DNA of 38,787 nucleotides from Thermoproteus sp. CP80 (GCF_002077075.2 NZ_LCWM02000014.1:1-38787), one strand, 5' to 3'. Shown: positions 7,369 to 16,038, numbered from the stretch's first letter. Notes: generated by a model not told the origin, from the sequence alone. Numbers and translations are program-made.

Positions 7369-7968
7369 CTAATGCCCCCCGTCCTGGGCCTGCTTGATCT
7401 TGCCTATACGTTCCTCCAGGGCCTTGAGGAGGTGTTGGTCGTCCTTCTCGTCGTTGGGGTACATGTACACCTCCTGCTCGGGCCTCACGCCGCCTCTCTC
7501 CTCGACGAAGTAGATGAGCCGGATTGGGTAGTCGTAGCCGGCCTTGCGGTACAGCATCCTCATGACCTTAGCCGCGAATGACCACTCGGCCTTCACCCTC
7601 CACTCGCCCCTCTTGAGGATGTGGCTCTTCAGCTCCACGATCTCCCTCCTGCCGTCCTCGTAGGATATGAGGAAATCGGCTTGGGCCGTCAGGACGGCGT
7701 CGCCTATCTTGGCCACCACAGGCGGCGCCTCCGAGACCTCCCTCACCCTCTTCGCCCAGGGGATCAACATCCTTATCTTGTTGAAGGCGCCGGAGTGGGG
7801 CTCGCCGTAGCTCTCTATGAAGGTCTTTAACGCCGCCACGGCGTCTTTCGCCTTAAGCAACATCAAGACTGCCCTCTCGAAGGCTCTGCCGTACCTAGAG
7901 CTAAGCTCGTCCGGCTTGGGCAAGCCCAAGGCGTCGCTGAGCCTCAGCCTCAATCTGCGTAGCGACAT
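7369..7968 (-). CDS. PD-(D/E)XK-type nuclease, possible restriction partner
   Basis: I choose the ATG at 7968 (199 residues), 25 nt from the TATA element; a TTG two codons upstream is the alternative. The core signature is ADFLISYEDGRREIVELKSH, with D98 and E112-x-K114, matching the D...ExK active site of PD-(D/E)XK nucleases; E31 in YGRAFERAV may supply the N-terminal acidic residue. The remainder is helical. The gene is head-to-head with an m5C DNA methyltransferase and shares a single TATA box with it. This arrangement suggests a restriction endonuclease, but a stand-alone housekeeping nuclease of the RecB/Cas4-like fold is equally possible from sequence alone. The C-terminus ends with charged helices. 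Confidence 0.65.
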   Translation of the reverse strand: MSLRRLRLRLSDALGLPKPDELSSRYGRAFERAVLMLLKAKDAVAALKTFIESYGEPHSGAFNKIRMLIPWAKRVREVSEAPPVVAKIGDAVLTAQADFLISYEDGRREIVELKSHILKRGEWRVKAEWSFAAKVMRMLYRKAGYDYPIRLIYFVEERGGVRPEQEVYMYPNDEKDDQHLLKALEERIGKIKQAQDGGH

Positions 7969-7985
7969 ACCCAACTAGGGATATC

Positions 7986-7995
7986 TATATAAAAA
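7986..7995. promoter_or_regulatory. Shared TATA box between nuclease and DNA methyltransferase
   Basis: TATATAAAAA at 7986-7995 reads forward as TATATAAA, whose first T is 28 nt before the methyltransferase GTG at 8014, and backward as TTTATATA, 25 nt before the nuclease ATG at 7968. The starts are separated by 45 bp. No second equally good TATA element is present, so one site probably sets both transcripts, which would keep nuclease and methyltransferase doses coupled. Confidence 0.55.
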
Positions 7996-8013
7996 GGTTA
8001 CTATAGATCCTCG

Positions 8014-8952
8014 GTGTATAACGTACTGGATCTATTCGCTGGAGGCGGAGGATTTTCGAGGGGGTTTGTAGATGCCGGCTTTAGGGCTGTGGTGGGGGTG
8101 GAAATCGACGCAGATGCGGCGAGGACGTACAGCTATAACTTCCCCGGCGCCGTCGTCCTGGAGGAGGACGTAGCCGCGATAACCTATAGGGATGTGGAAA
8201 GACATGGCGGCAGGATCGATATAGTGATAGGCGGGTCGCCCTGCGAGCCGTTTACGGCCACTAACCCGAGACGTATGGAGGATCCGCTGGACAGGCTCTA
8301 CACGGATCCCCTCGGCCAGTTGACTCTCCACTTCATAAGGCTTGTCGGCGAGCTGCAGCCCAAGGTATTCGTGCTGGAGAACGTGCCCGGCATAGCCCAA
8401 GGCCCGCTGAGGGAGGCCCTGGAGAGGGAGTTCAAGAGGGTGGGCTTTGATGAGATATATTTCAATATTTTATTTGCAGAAGACCATGGAGTACCTAGCC
8501 ATAGAGAAAGAGTATTTGTCTCTAACATAAAAATTACGCCCAGACGGGGCAAGCCGATGACGGTTAGACAAGCCCTAGCCGGCTTGCCGCCCGTGGATTC
8601 CGGCCTCCCGAACCACGAGACCGTGACGTTGAGCGCGTCGAAGGCGGAAAGGATAGCCGCCGTGAGGCCCGGAGAGGCGTTGATGAAATTCAGAGGGGCT
8701 TCTGGCACGTACGGAAACTACATAAGGCTCAGATGGGACGAGCCGGCCCCCACGGTGATGGGCAGCAGGCGGTTCATACATCCCGAGGAGAACAGGTTGC
8801 TCACGGTGAGGGAGCAGGCGAGGCTGATGGGCTTCCCCGACCACCACGTCTTCTTCGGGCCCAAGGACTCCCAGTTCAACCAAGTCGGCGAGGCCGTCCC
8901 GCCTCCGCTGGCGCAAGCCATCGCCGAGTACATCAAAGATATATTGCACTGA
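8014..8952 (+). CDS. DNA (cytosine-5) methyltransferase
   Basis: The 312-residue protein carries the ordered m5C methyltransferase motifs: I, DLFAGGGGFSRGF (residues 6-18); IV, GGSPCEPF with catalytic Cys77; VI, ENV (122-124); VIII, HRERVF (163-168); and X, QVGEAVPPPLAQAIAEYI near the C-terminus. The region between VIII and IX that carries target recognition is short, so the recognition site is probably short. GTG start at 8014 fits the TATA spacing. About 90 bp in the middle (8450-8537) switch to AT-ending codons, unlike the flanks, without breaking the frame. It is divergent from the PD-(D/E)XK nuclease gene and could be its protective partner; an orphan regulatory role is the alternative. 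Confidence 0.92.
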   Translation: MYNVLDLFAGGGGFSRGFVDAGFRAVVGVEIDADAARTYSYNFPGAVVLEEDVAAITYRDVERHGGRIDIVIGGSPCEPFTATNPRRMEDPLDRLYTDPLGQLTLHFIRLVGELQPKVFVLENVPGIAQGPLREALEREFKRVGFDEIYFNILFAEDHGVPSHRERVFVSNIKITPRRGKPMTVRQALAGLPPVDSGLPNHETVTLSASKAERIAAVRPGEALMKFRGASGTYGNYIRLRWDEPAPTVMGSRRFIHPEENRLLTVREQARLMGFPDHHVFFGPKDSQFNQVGEAVPPPLAQAIAEYIKDILH

Positions 8953-8964
8953 CGCCTCTCCGCA

Positions 8965-9963
8965 GTGCCCACGGTCGTCTGTCCGATATGCGGGCGGCCT
9001 ACGGATAGGCTCGTGGAGGGCATGTGCGAGAGTTGCTACCTGGAGAGACACCCAGTCCTCGAGATCAAGAGGTTCAACGTGGTCAAGTGCAGGTACTGCG
9101 GGGCGCTGTACGTTAGGGGGCGCTGGATAAGGCCGGGCAGAGAGAGCGAGAGAGCTCTGCTGGAGAGACTGCTCAGAGACAGCGTCAAGGCCGGCGGCAG
9201 GTTGCTCTCAGTGGACGTGGAGGCCAGCGGCGATAAGGTGGTCTACAGAATATCGGGCGTGGGGTCGCCCCACGAGCTCATAGAGCCGCGCCGGTTCTCG
9301 GCGCAATACATCGCCGACGTGGTCCTGGACGTGTGTCCCGACTGCAGGAGGAACATCTGGGGCTCTGAGAGAGGCCTCCTGAGGATCAAGGGGTTCCCCG
9401 ACGAGCTCGACGACAGGGATTTCGTCAAGATAGAGTCCATCTTGGAACATATAGCCTTCGAGGCGAGGGGCAAGAACCTCGGCTCGGTGATATCGGTGGA
9501 GCGCGTGGGCAGATCCCTAGAGATATCCACCACGGAGCCTAGGCTGGCCAGGCACATGGCCCATAGAATACACGAGATAGTCCCCAGCGACTACGTAGAG
9601 AGCTATAAGAAGTTGGGGAGGAGGAAAGACAGGGAGATCTACCACTACACGGCAACGGTCTATATAATAACCGTCAAGAAGGGCGATGTGGTGAAGAGGG
9701 GGTCTAGCCACTACCTAGTCCTCGACGTTGGGCGCGACGGCGTTTACGTCGTGGATATATCGAGCGGCGGCCGCGCGAGGATTCCGCTCCATCGATTCAC
9801 CGAGGTTAAGACCGAGAGGATCGGGACGGGCGTGAAGGGCGAGGTGAGGGGCGGCGTGTTCGCCGACACCGAGGGCAGAATAGAGGTGGACGCCGGCGGC
9901 TCCAGAGACGGCGCGGCGTATTACGTGGAGATAGGCGATAGGCGCTATATAGTTCCAATCTAG
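8965..9963 (+). CDS. nmd3: NMD3-family 60S/50S subunit export or maturation factor homologue
   Basis: The 332-residue protein starts with GTG at 8965, 12 nt after the methyltransferase stop. The N-terminus has repeated CxxC zinc-binding pairs: CPICG (C6, C9), CESC, CRYCG and later CPDCRR. The central part (EHIAFEARGKNLGSVISVERVGRSLEISTT, then HEIVPSDYVESYKKLGRRKDREIY) and the beta-rich C-terminus (GSSHYLVLDVGRDGVYVVD) match archaeal NMD3. In eukaryotes Nmd3 is an adaptor on the large ribosomal subunit; in archaea a role in large-subunit maturation is inferred from homology. The following 39 bp hold the promoter of the acetyltransferase gene. Confidence 0.88.
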   Translation: MPTVVCPICGRPTDRLVEGMCESCYLERHPVLEIKRFNVVKCRYCGALYVRGRWIRPGRESERALLERLLRDSVKAGGRLLSVDVEASGDKVVYRISGVGSPHELIEPRRFSAQYIADVVLDVCPDCRRNIWGSERGLLRIKGFPDELDDRDFVKIESILEHIAFEARGKNLGSVISVERVGRSLEISTTEPRLARHMAHRIHEIVPSDYVESYKKLGRRKDREIYHYTATVYIITVKKGDVVKRGSSHYLVLDVGRDGVYVVDISSGGRARIPLHRFTEVKTERIGTGVKGEVRGGVFADTEGRIEVDAGGSRDGAAYYVEIGDRRYIVPI

Positions 9964-10002
9964 ACGTAGCATTGCTTTAATACAGTTCTGGCGGTCCTTG
10001 CC

Positions 10003-10476
10003 ATGTATCCAAACATAGTGATCCGAGCCGCGCTGGAGAGCGATGTAGATGCTCTGGCCGACCTGATAGCCCGCCTGAAGAGGCTCAACGGCGAGTTCGA
10101 CCCCCTGCTTAAGCCGGCCGAAAACCTACTTGCGGCGTCCAAGGAATACGTGAAGTCGAAAATATCGTCCCCCAGCTCCGTCGTGCTTGTCGCCGAGGTG
10201 GACGGCAGAGCCGTAGGGGTTATAGTGGGCGACGTCGAGGACCGGCTCTTCTACGAGCCGAGGATGGCGGGCATAATAAGGGAGTTTTACGTGCTGCCGG
10301 AGTTTAGACGCAAGGGTCTGGGCAAGAGGATGATGTCGGAGGCCATGGACGCCCTGAGGCGCAAGGGCGCGCAGATGATCATGGCCGACTTCCCCGCTCT
10401 CAATGAAATAGCTATAGAATTCTATAAAAAGATGAACTTTAGACCTATTGAATCTATATATGCAAAAGAGGTATAG
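10003..10476 (+). CDS. GNAT-family N-acetyltransferase
   Basis: The 157-residue protein has the GNAT fold: N-terminal IRAALESDVDALADLIARL, the acetyl-CoA-binding motif A in IREFYVLPEFRRKGLGKRMMSEAMDAL (R/Q-x-x-G-x-G/A region), and motif B ALNEIAIEFYKKMNFRPI. ATG at 10003 lies 28 nt after a TATA-like CTTTAATAC. The acceptor could be an amine or a protein N-terminus and is not predictable. The last 25 codons are abruptly AT-rich and end in A/T, unlike the first part. The stop is only 3 nt from the convergent isocitrate dehydrogenase stop. Confidence 0.85.
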   Translation: MYPNIVIRAALESDVDALADLIARLKRLNGEFDPLLKPAENLLAASKEYVKSKISSPSSVVLVAEVDGRAVGVIVGDVEDRLFYEPRMAGIIREFYVLPEFRRKGLGKRMMSEAMDALRRKGAQMIMADFPALNEIAIEFYKKMNFRPIESIYAKEV

Positions 10477-10479
10477 TTT

Positions 10480-11799
10480 TTAGAGCTCAGTTTTTATTAT
10501 CTCGGCGACCTTTTCGGCGAACTCCTGGGTGCCTAGAACCTCCTTTACTACCTTCCTCTCCTCTTCGGTCATCTGCCTGGCCAGATCGCCGGTGAAGTAG
10601 CCCGCCTCGTAGGTCTTGCTGACGCCCTTAAGTATCATGTCGGCGGCCTCCCTCCATCCGATGAATCTGAAGAGCAGTTCAAGCGCCAGAATGGTGGCTG
10701 TAGGATTGACGTAGTTCTTGCCGGTGTACTTGGGGGCCGTGCCGTGGACCGGCTCGGCCATCATCCCCCAATCCCCTACGTCTATGCCGGGCGCTACGCC
10801 GAGGCCGCCCACCAAGCCGGCGGCCTCGTCGCTTACGTAGTCGCCGTTTAGGTTGGGCGCGAGAATCACGTCGTACTCCCCGGTGCGGGTGAGGAGTTGC
10901 TGGAGCATATTGTCGGCGATTCTGTCGTTGACGAGGACCTTGCCGGGCGGCACCTTCCCGCCGTACTGCGGCAGCTCCTCCTCGAGCACCACGTGGTCTC
11001 TGAACTCGGTCCTAGCGAGCTCGTAGGCCCAGTCCCTGAAGGCGCCCTCGGTGTACTTCTGGATATTGCCCTTATGCATTATGGTTACCGACCTCCTCTT
11101 GTTCTCGATCGCGAACTTCAACGCCAACCTCGCTATCCTCTGGGTGCCGAACTTGCTTATGGGCTTTATGCCTATCCCCGCGTCGTCTCTGATGTTCACC
11201 TTCAGCTCTCTCCTCAAGAAGTCGCGGAGCTTGGCCGCCTCAGGCGCGTTCCAAGGCCACTCTATGCCCATATACACATCCTCGGTGTTTTCCCTGAATA
11301 TAACGAGGTCCACCTTCTCCGGGTTCTTGAGGGGCGACGGCAGGCCCGGGAAATACTTCACAGGCCTTATATTCGCGTATAGGTCGAATATCTGCCTAAG
11401 CGTCACGTTCAAGCTCCGGAAGCCGCCGCCCACCGGAGTCTCCAGAGGAGCCTTCAGGAACACCCTGACCTTCTTGAGGACCTCCACGCTCTGGTCGGGC
11501 AACCTGCTCCCCAACAGCTTCTCCGCCTTGGAGCCCACAAGGACCTCGTACCACAGCACCCTGCGGGCTTTGCCGTACGCCTTCTCGACAGCGGCGTTGG
11601 CGACCTTTATAGCGGCGTAGGCCACCTCGGGCCCCGTCCCGTCGCCCTCTATGTAGCCTACCACGAGCCTATCCGGCACCTTGAGCTGGCCGGGCCCTGT
11701 GTAGACGACGTACTCGCCCTCGATAGGATCGGCGTACTTTCCGGCGTAGGCCTGTAGGTTGGGTATCTGCGACTTTATCTTCTCTAGGTAATCTGACAT
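10480..11799 (-). CDS. icd: Isocitrate dehydrogenase (probably NADP-dependent)
   Basis: The 439-residue protein matches prokaryotic isocitrate dehydrogenases: IEGDGTGPEVAYAAIKVANAAVEKAYG at the N-terminus, LKAPLETPVGGGFRSLNVTLRQIFDLYANIRPVKYF (substrate SxNxxLR-type motif), VIFRENTEDVYMGIEW, the metal-binding segment around LAPNLNGDYVSDEAAGLVGGLG, and HGTAPKYTGKNYVNP at the nucleotide site. The Lys-Tyr after HGTAP is typical of NADP-preferring enzymes. It converts isocitrate to 2-oxoglutarate in the citric acid cycle, which Thermoproteus uses oxidatively or reductively. ATG at 11799 is 26 nt from TTTAAAAG, consistent with a leaderless mRNA. It is monocistronic here. Confidence 0.93.
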   Translation of the reverse strand: MSDYLEKIKSQIPNLQAYAGKYADPIEGEYVVYTGPGQLKVPDRLVVGYIEGDGTGPEVAYAAIKVANAAVEKAYGKARRVLWYEVLVGSKAEKLLGSRLPDQSVEVLKKVRVFLKAPLETPVGGGFRSLNVTLRQIFDLYANIRPVKYFPGLPSPLKNPEKVDLVIFRENTEDVYMGIEWPWNAPEAAKLRDFLRRELKVNIRDDAGIGIKPISKFGTQRIARLALKFAIENKRRSVTIMHKGNIQKYTEGAFRDWAYELARTEFRDHVVLEEELPQYGGKVPPGKVLVNDRIADNMLQQLLTRTGEYDVILAPNLNGDYVSDEAAGLVGGLGVAPGIDVGDWGMMAEPVHGTAPKYTGKNYVNPTATILALELLFRFIGWREAADMILKGVSKTYEAGYFTGDLARQMTEEERKVVKEVLGTQEFAEKVAEIIKTEL

Positions 11800-12076
11800 G
11801 ACGGAAATCGTTTCGCTCTTTTAAATTCTTATCTTTCGTCTAGTGTGTCTCGAGTTAAACGACAAGATAGCATGGAGAGCTCAATATAAATAACTAGCAT
11901 TATAAAAATGTATTTTTCTAGGAAATAACGAAGAATTTTCATATTTATCGAATCGTACTAACTAAATATATAAAGCTCATGGCCGAGTAGGCCAATAACC
12001 ATACGCATGGGGCCTAGGCCGAGAGTTAAACATGCCGGCCCGGAGAAGCCCTAATATATCCGTTGCATAGACGTAT
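11800..12076. other. AT-rich intergenic region with two promoters and a possible small transcript
   Basis: This 277-bp gap contains the icd promoter (TTTAAAAG near 11818-11825, minus strand) and the TATA element of the downstream P-loop gene (TAATATATCC about 12052-12060, 25 nt from its GTG). Between them 11826-11970 is AT-rich and I see no gene. A further strong TATA box (AATATATAAAG, 11964-11974) points to a start near 11990, followed by about 65 nt that include a 15-codon open frame (12007-12054, MGPRPRVKHAGPEKP) and GC-rich self-complementary pieces. This may be a small RNA or a minigene; neither is proven. Confidence 0.4.
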
Positions 12077-13225
12077 GTGCCCGCCAATCTGCCTGCCGAG
12101 GCTAGGGCCAAGTGGCTGAAGGTCGTAGAGGCCAAGACGCCGGAGGAGAAGATTAGGGCCATGGAGGAGTTCCTCTCGTCCGTGCCTAGACATAAGGGCA
12201 CGGAGAAGCTCATCAAATTCGTAAGGCGCAGGATGGCCGAGCTGAGGCGGGAGACGGAGGAGCGTAGGGCCAAGGAGCGCGGCGTACGCGGCGGTGGCGG
12301 GCACTATGTGAAGAAAGACGGCGACGTCCAGCTGGTCGTCGTAGGTCCGCCGAGCGGCGGGAAGACCGCTCTGCTTAAATGCCTCACGTCGGCGCCCCTG
12401 GAGCCGGACGAGGTGCCCTTCAGCACGGTCGAGCCCGTCCCTGCTATGTTTGTCGAGGATAATGTATATATACAGTTGATAAAAGCGCCCAGCCTGGTTC
12501 TCGGCGATCCTTCAAGCGATATAAATTCGTCGGCGTACGCCCTCGCGAGAAACGCAGACGGCCTCCTCCTGGTGTTGAGGGCCGACATGGAGCCCAGGAA
12601 GACCCTCGACGCCGTGATCAAGCTTTTCGACGACGCCGGAATATCGATCTATAGGCCTAGGACCATGGTGAGGATAGAGCGTAGGGGGCTCGGCGGGATA
12701 CAGATAGTGGGCCGCCTCAAGGACGCCACCCTCGATGACGTCAAGAGGCTTCTCCACGAATATGGAATACACCACGCGGCCGTCTACATAGAGGGCGAGG
12801 CGACCCTAGACGACGTGGAGGACGCCGTCTTCTCGGAGCATCTCTACAAGCCGACCATAGCGGTGCTCTCAGGCCGCGACGAGGAGGCCGAGGCGGCTCT
12901 GAGGGACCTCGGCATTGCCTACCTCAACGTGGACCTGCCCAGATGCGAGATAGACAGGGGCCGCCTCCTGTCGCTCGCGCTGAAGTCCCTAGGCCTCATG
13001 AGGGTCTTCACGAAGCAGATACATAGCGACGGCTATACGCCCAAGCCCCTCGTGGTGAGGGAGGGCAGCACCGTCGGAGATGTGGCGAAGCTCATACACA
13101 GCTCGCTCTACGAGAACTTCAAGTACGCCGTGGTGTGGCGCCGCGAGGCCTACCCCAAATGGCCCAAGAGGGTGGGGCTGGAGTATAGGCTTAAGGACGG
13201 CGACGTGGTGGAGATACATGCCTGA
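12077..13225 (+). CDS. P-loop protein with TGS domain, degenerate DRG/Obg-type GTPase
   Basis: The 382-residue protein starts with GTG at 12077. Residues 1-75 are a basic helical N-terminus as in DRG GTPases. The P-loop GPPSGGKTALL is at residues 90-100, the C-terminal 80 residues form a TGS domain (PLVVREGSTVGDVAKLIHSSL through [16 protein letters not shown]). In contrast, the G3 DxxG motif is replaced by IKAPSLV and no N/TKxD G4 motif is visible (MVRIERRG at the expected place). Nucleotide binding via the P-loop is likely, but GTP specificity is doubtful. DRG proteins are ribosome-associated. It is the first gene of an operon with the winged-helix gene and rfcS (8-nt and 4-nt overlaps). Confidence 0.8.
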   Translation: MPANLPAEARAKWLKVVEAKTPEEKIRAMEEFLSSVPRHKGTEKLIKFVRRRMAELRRETEERRAKERGVRGGGGHYVKKDGDVQLVVVGPPSGGKTALLKCLTSAPLEPDEVPFSTVEPVPAMFVEDNVYIQLIKAPSLVLGDPSSDINSSAYALARNADGLLLVLRADMEPRKTLDAVIKLFDDAGISIYRPRTMVRIERRGLGGIQIVGRLKDATLDDVKRLLHEYGIHHAAVYIEGEATLDDVEDAVFSEHLYKPTIAVLSGRDEEAEAALRDLGIAYLNVDLPRCEIDRGRLLSLALKSLGLMRVFTKQIHSDGYTPKPLVVREGSTVGDVAKLIHSSLYENFKYAVVWRREAYPKWPKRVGLEYRLKDGDVVEIHA

Positions 13226-13688
13226 AGACGAATGCGCCAGAAGGCTGAAGGAGCTTGAGGAGAGGGTGGAGGCCCTGGAGGGGCTGGTCAACCTAGCCCT
13301 AGAGGAGCTGAGGGATATAAGGAGCCTCTTGGAGCAGAGAGGCGGCGCGGCGAGGGCGCGTGACGAGGGCGGACATCCCCTGCTCAGAGCCATAGAGGAG
13401 AGGAAGTTCCTTGACACCAAGGAGATCCGCTCCAAGAACGCCTTGAGGGCGCTCCTCGAGCGGGGCGTGGTGGTATTACTCAGAGATGAGGGGGCCAACA
13501 GGGAGGTCGCGACGACCAAGAAGATCGTGTCCGATTTATTAAGCCGCCTACCGCTAGATGTGGAGAAGGCCGAGAGCCTCGGGGAGAGGGAATACGAGCT
13601 GTTGGAGATCCTCAACAGACTCGGCTACGTAATAAAGAAGGACAATAAATACGTGGCGACGCAGCTGGCCGAGGAGTTTAGGACATGA
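13218..13688 (+). CDS. Coiled-coil plus winged-helix protein of unknown function
   Basis: ATG at 13218 lies within the last codons of the P-loop gene and gives 156 residues. Residues 1-45 form a short coiled coil ([24 protein letters not shown]). The remainder reads as a winged-helix-like module ([34 protein letters not shown] and [24 protein letters not shown]). Its stop overlaps the rfcS ATG as ATGA. The position between a P-loop protein and the clamp-loader subunit suggests a nucleic-acid-related role, but the family is not one I can name. Confidence 0.75.
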   Translation: MPEDECARRLKELEERVEALEGLVNLALEELRDIRSLLEQRGGAARARDEGGHPLLRAIEERKFLDTKEIRSKNALRALLERGVVVLLRDEGANREVATTKKIVSDLLSRLPLDVEKAESLGEREYELLEILNRLGYVIKKDNKYVATQLAEEFRT

Positions 13689-14653
13689 GCGAGCTCTTCT
13701 GGTTCGAGAAGTATAGGCCTCGCTCCTTTGAGGAGGTGGTCGACCTGGAGGAGGTCAAGGCCAGGCTTAGGGAGTTCGCCAGGGCCGGCAACATGCCGCA
13801 CCTCATCTTCTACGGCCCCCCGGGCACGGGCAAGACGACGATGGCGCTCGTGCTGGCGAGGGAGCTGTACGGCGCAGCCTGGCGCGAGAACACGCTGGAG
13901 CTCAACGCCTCGGACGAGAGGGGCATAAACGTGATCAGGGAGAGGGTGAAGGAGTTCGCCAGGACGGCCCCGGCCGGAAAGGCGCCGTTCAAGCTGGTCG
14001 TCCTCGACGAGGCCGACAACATGACCTCGGACGCCCAGCAAGCCCTGAGGAGGATAATGGAGATGTACGCAAACACCACAAGGTTCATACTGCTGGCAAA
14101 CTACGTATCCGGCATAATCGAGCCCATACAGTCGAGATGCGCCATATTCAGGTTCTCCCCTCTGCCCAAGGAGGCGGTTACGTCTAGGCTGAAATTCATA
14201 GCGGAGCAGGAAGGCGTCAAGGCCTCGCAGGAGGCGCTGGACGCGATATTCGATTTCACGCAGGGCGATATGAGGAGGGCAATAACGGCGCTTCAGATAG
14301 CCAGCTCCATGACCAAATCCGTAGACGAGGAGGCCGTCGCCAAGGCCCTCGGCTACGTCAGCCCGTCCATGTTGCGCCAGATAATCGCCGAGGCCGTAGG
14401 CGGCAGCTTCAGCAAGGCCATGTCGCAGATATATGGACTGGTGGCCGACGGCGGAGTAGGCGAGCTGGAGCTCGTGAGGCAGATCCACCGCGAGGTCCTC
14501 AGGCTAGACGTCCCGGAGCACCTAAAGCCGGACCTCGCGTTCGAGGTGGGGAGGTCTCATTACGCGATCCTGCGTGGCGCAAATGGTTTACTTCAAATAT
14601 ATGGATTATTAGCAAAAATAAGGAAGACAATTAATACATATAAGAAAAGTTAA
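13685..14653 (+). CDS. rfcS: Replication factor C small subunit
   Basis: The 322-residue AAA+ protein begins [15 protein letters not shown], has Walker A GPPGTGKT at about residues 44-51, ELNASDERG, Walker [10 protein letters not shown], the SRC arginine-finger motif ([10 protein letters not shown]) and a C-terminal collar domain. It is the clamp-loader subunit that loads PCNA onto primed DNA. No intein is present. The large subunit gene is not in this window. The final 25 codons become strongly AT-ending (from about 14580), and the next 75 bp to the TFB promoter are AT-rich. Confidence 0.95.
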   Translation: MSELFWFEKYRPRSFEEVVDLEEVKARLREFARAGNMPHLIFYGPPGTGKTTMALVLARELYGAAWRENTLELNASDERGINVIRERVKEFARTAPAGKAPFKLVVLDEADNMTSDAQQALRRIMEMYANTTRFILLANYVSGIIEPIQSRCAIFRFSPLPKEAVTSRLKFIAEQEGVKASQEALDAIFDFTQGDMRRAITALQIASSMTKSVDEEAVAKALGYVSPSMLRQIIAEAVGGSFSKAMSQIYGLVADGGVGELELVRQIHREVLRLDVPEHLKPDLAFEVGRSHYAILRGANGLLQIYGLLAKIRKTINTYKKS

Positions 14654-14728
14654 ATATAATATAGCATAAATAAAATAATTATACTAAATAAACGAAAAAT
14701 TTATATATGGATAAACTATTTATAAGGG

Positions 14729-15727
14729 ATGTCTTCCCAGTCCGGCTCCCAAGGCGTGCCCCACAAGCTCCGAGTGGCCAAAAGTACCGATGGATATTTA
14801 AGCTTGATCACGGAGACCGGAGAGCCGTATATATGTCCCGTTTGCGGAAACGATAAGTTCGTCTACAACTATGAGAGAGGCGAAATTGTATGCGTCGTCT
14901 GCGGCACCGTGATCTCGGAGAACTTGGTCGATCTAGGCCCCGAATGGCGAGCCTTCACCAATGAGGAGAAGGGACAGAGGGCGCGTACAGGCGCGCCCAT
15001 AACGCGTCTGGTCTCGGAGGCCTTGACCACGGTCATCGACTGGAGGGATAAGGACGTCTCGGGGAAGGAGCTAGACCTCAGGCGGAAGCTGGAGGTCATA
15101 AGGCTGAGGAAGTGGCAGACCAGGGCCCGCGTGCAGACCTCCTACGAGCGCAACTTCGTCCAGGCTGCGCAGGAGCTGGAGAGGCTCAAGAGCTCCATGG
15201 GGGTGCCGAGGCCCTGCGTGGAGCAGGCGCTGGAGATCTACAGACAGGCGTTGGAGAAGGAGCTCGTCAGAGGGCGGTCGGTGGAGGCCATGGCGGCCGC
15301 CGCGCTGTATATGGCCTGCAGGATGCTCAAGACGCCCAGACCTCTCGACGAGCTCATGAGGTTCACCAAGGCCTCCAGGAGGGAGGTCGCCAGATGCTAC
15401 AGGTTGTTGTTACGCGAGCTGAACGTCAGAGTGCCCATAAGCGACCCGGTGCTGTATATATCTAGAGTGGCTGAGCAGCTCAAGCTGACAGGCGACGTCG
15501 TCAAGACCGCCATCGAGATAATAAACAAGGCCAAGAAGGCCGGCTTGACCGCGGGCAAGGACCCGGCGGGTCTTGCCGCCGCGGCTGTCTACATAGCCTC
15601 TCTGCTGCACGGCGACAATAGGACCCAGAAGGATTTCGCCATAGCGGCCGGCGTGACCGAGGTCACTGTCAGGAATAGATACAAGGAGTTGGCGAAGGCG
15701 CTCGATATAAAGATACCCATCAAATGA
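14729..15727 (+). CDS. tfb: Transcription initiation factor TFB (TFIIB homologue)
   Basis: The 332-residue protein has a zinc ribbon (CPVCG...CVVCG; Cys 36, 39, 55, 58), the B-finger/linker region (LGPEWRAFTNEEKGQRARTGAP) and two cyclin folds (AAAALYMACRMLKTPRPLDELMRFTKASRREVARCYRLL; and AAAAVYIASLLHGDNRTQKDFAIAAGVTEVTVRNRYKEL). It binds TBP-TATA complexes and recruits RNA polymerase. A strong TATA box (ATTTATATAT, about 14699-14708) lies 26-30 nt upstream of ATG at 14729, so it has its own promoter. Its stop overlaps the next start as ATGA, so the HIT-like and membrane genes are likely in its transcript. Confidence 0.96.
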   Translation: MSSQSGSQGVPHKLRVAKSTDGYLSLITETGEPYICPVCGNDKFVYNYERGEIVCVVCGTVISENLVDLGPEWRAFTNEEKGQRARTGAPITRLVSEALTTVIDWRDKDVSGKELDLRRKLEVIRLRKWQTRARVQTSYERNFVQAAQELERLKSSMGVPRPCVEQALEIYRQALEKELVRGRSVEAMAAAALYMACRMLKTPRPLDELMRFTKASRREVARCYRLLLRELNVRVPISDPVLYISRVAEQLKLTGDVVKTAIEIINKAKKAGLTAGKDPAGLAAAAVYIASLLHGDNRTQKDFAIAAGVTEVTVRNRYKELAKALDIKIPIK

Positions 15728-16038
15728 TCATAAAGAGCGACGACCTAGTGACGGTAAAGCCGGCGGAGGTGCCGCTCAACAGCGGCCATGTGGTCATGTA
15801 CTTGCGTAAACAGATCGTCGAGATGTCAGACGGCGAGCTCGTCGGCCTGGCCAGAGACGTAAAGGAGCTGATAGCCAAGATGAAGCGCGCCTACAGGCCG
15901 GAGGCATACAACGTGGTGCTGTGGGACGACAAGGTGGAGATAGTGCCTCGCTGGTGCGGCGACGTGAGCTTCAATGCCTTCTACGGGCTTAAGACCACTC
16001 CGCAGACTCCTTCGATGATTTTTGAATCATATAGATGA
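15724..16038 (+). CDS. Small HIT-like protein without the histidine triad
   Basis: The 104-residue product is translationally coupled to TFB (ATGA at 15724). Its C-terminal half, YRPEAYNVVLWDDKVEIVPRWCGDVSF, resembles the end of HIT-family nucleotide transferases or hydrolases (which typically read PDAFN...HLHIVPRW.GD.NF), but every histidine of the HxHxH triad is missing, and the N-terminal half of the HIT fold is reduced. I infer a structural or binding role rather than catalysis. The resemblance is by eye and rests mostly on the PRW-G-D-x-x-F segment, so the family call is tentative. Confidence 0.6.
   Translation: MIIKSDDLVTVKPAEVPLNSGHVVMYLRKQIVEMSDGELVGLARDVKELIAKMKRAYRPEAYNVVLWDDKVEIVPRWCGDVSFNAFYGLKTTPQTPSMIFESYR

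Noticed and set aside
13685-14653. Intein in rfcS
   Set aside because: The protein has the normal length with continuous AAA+ motifs.
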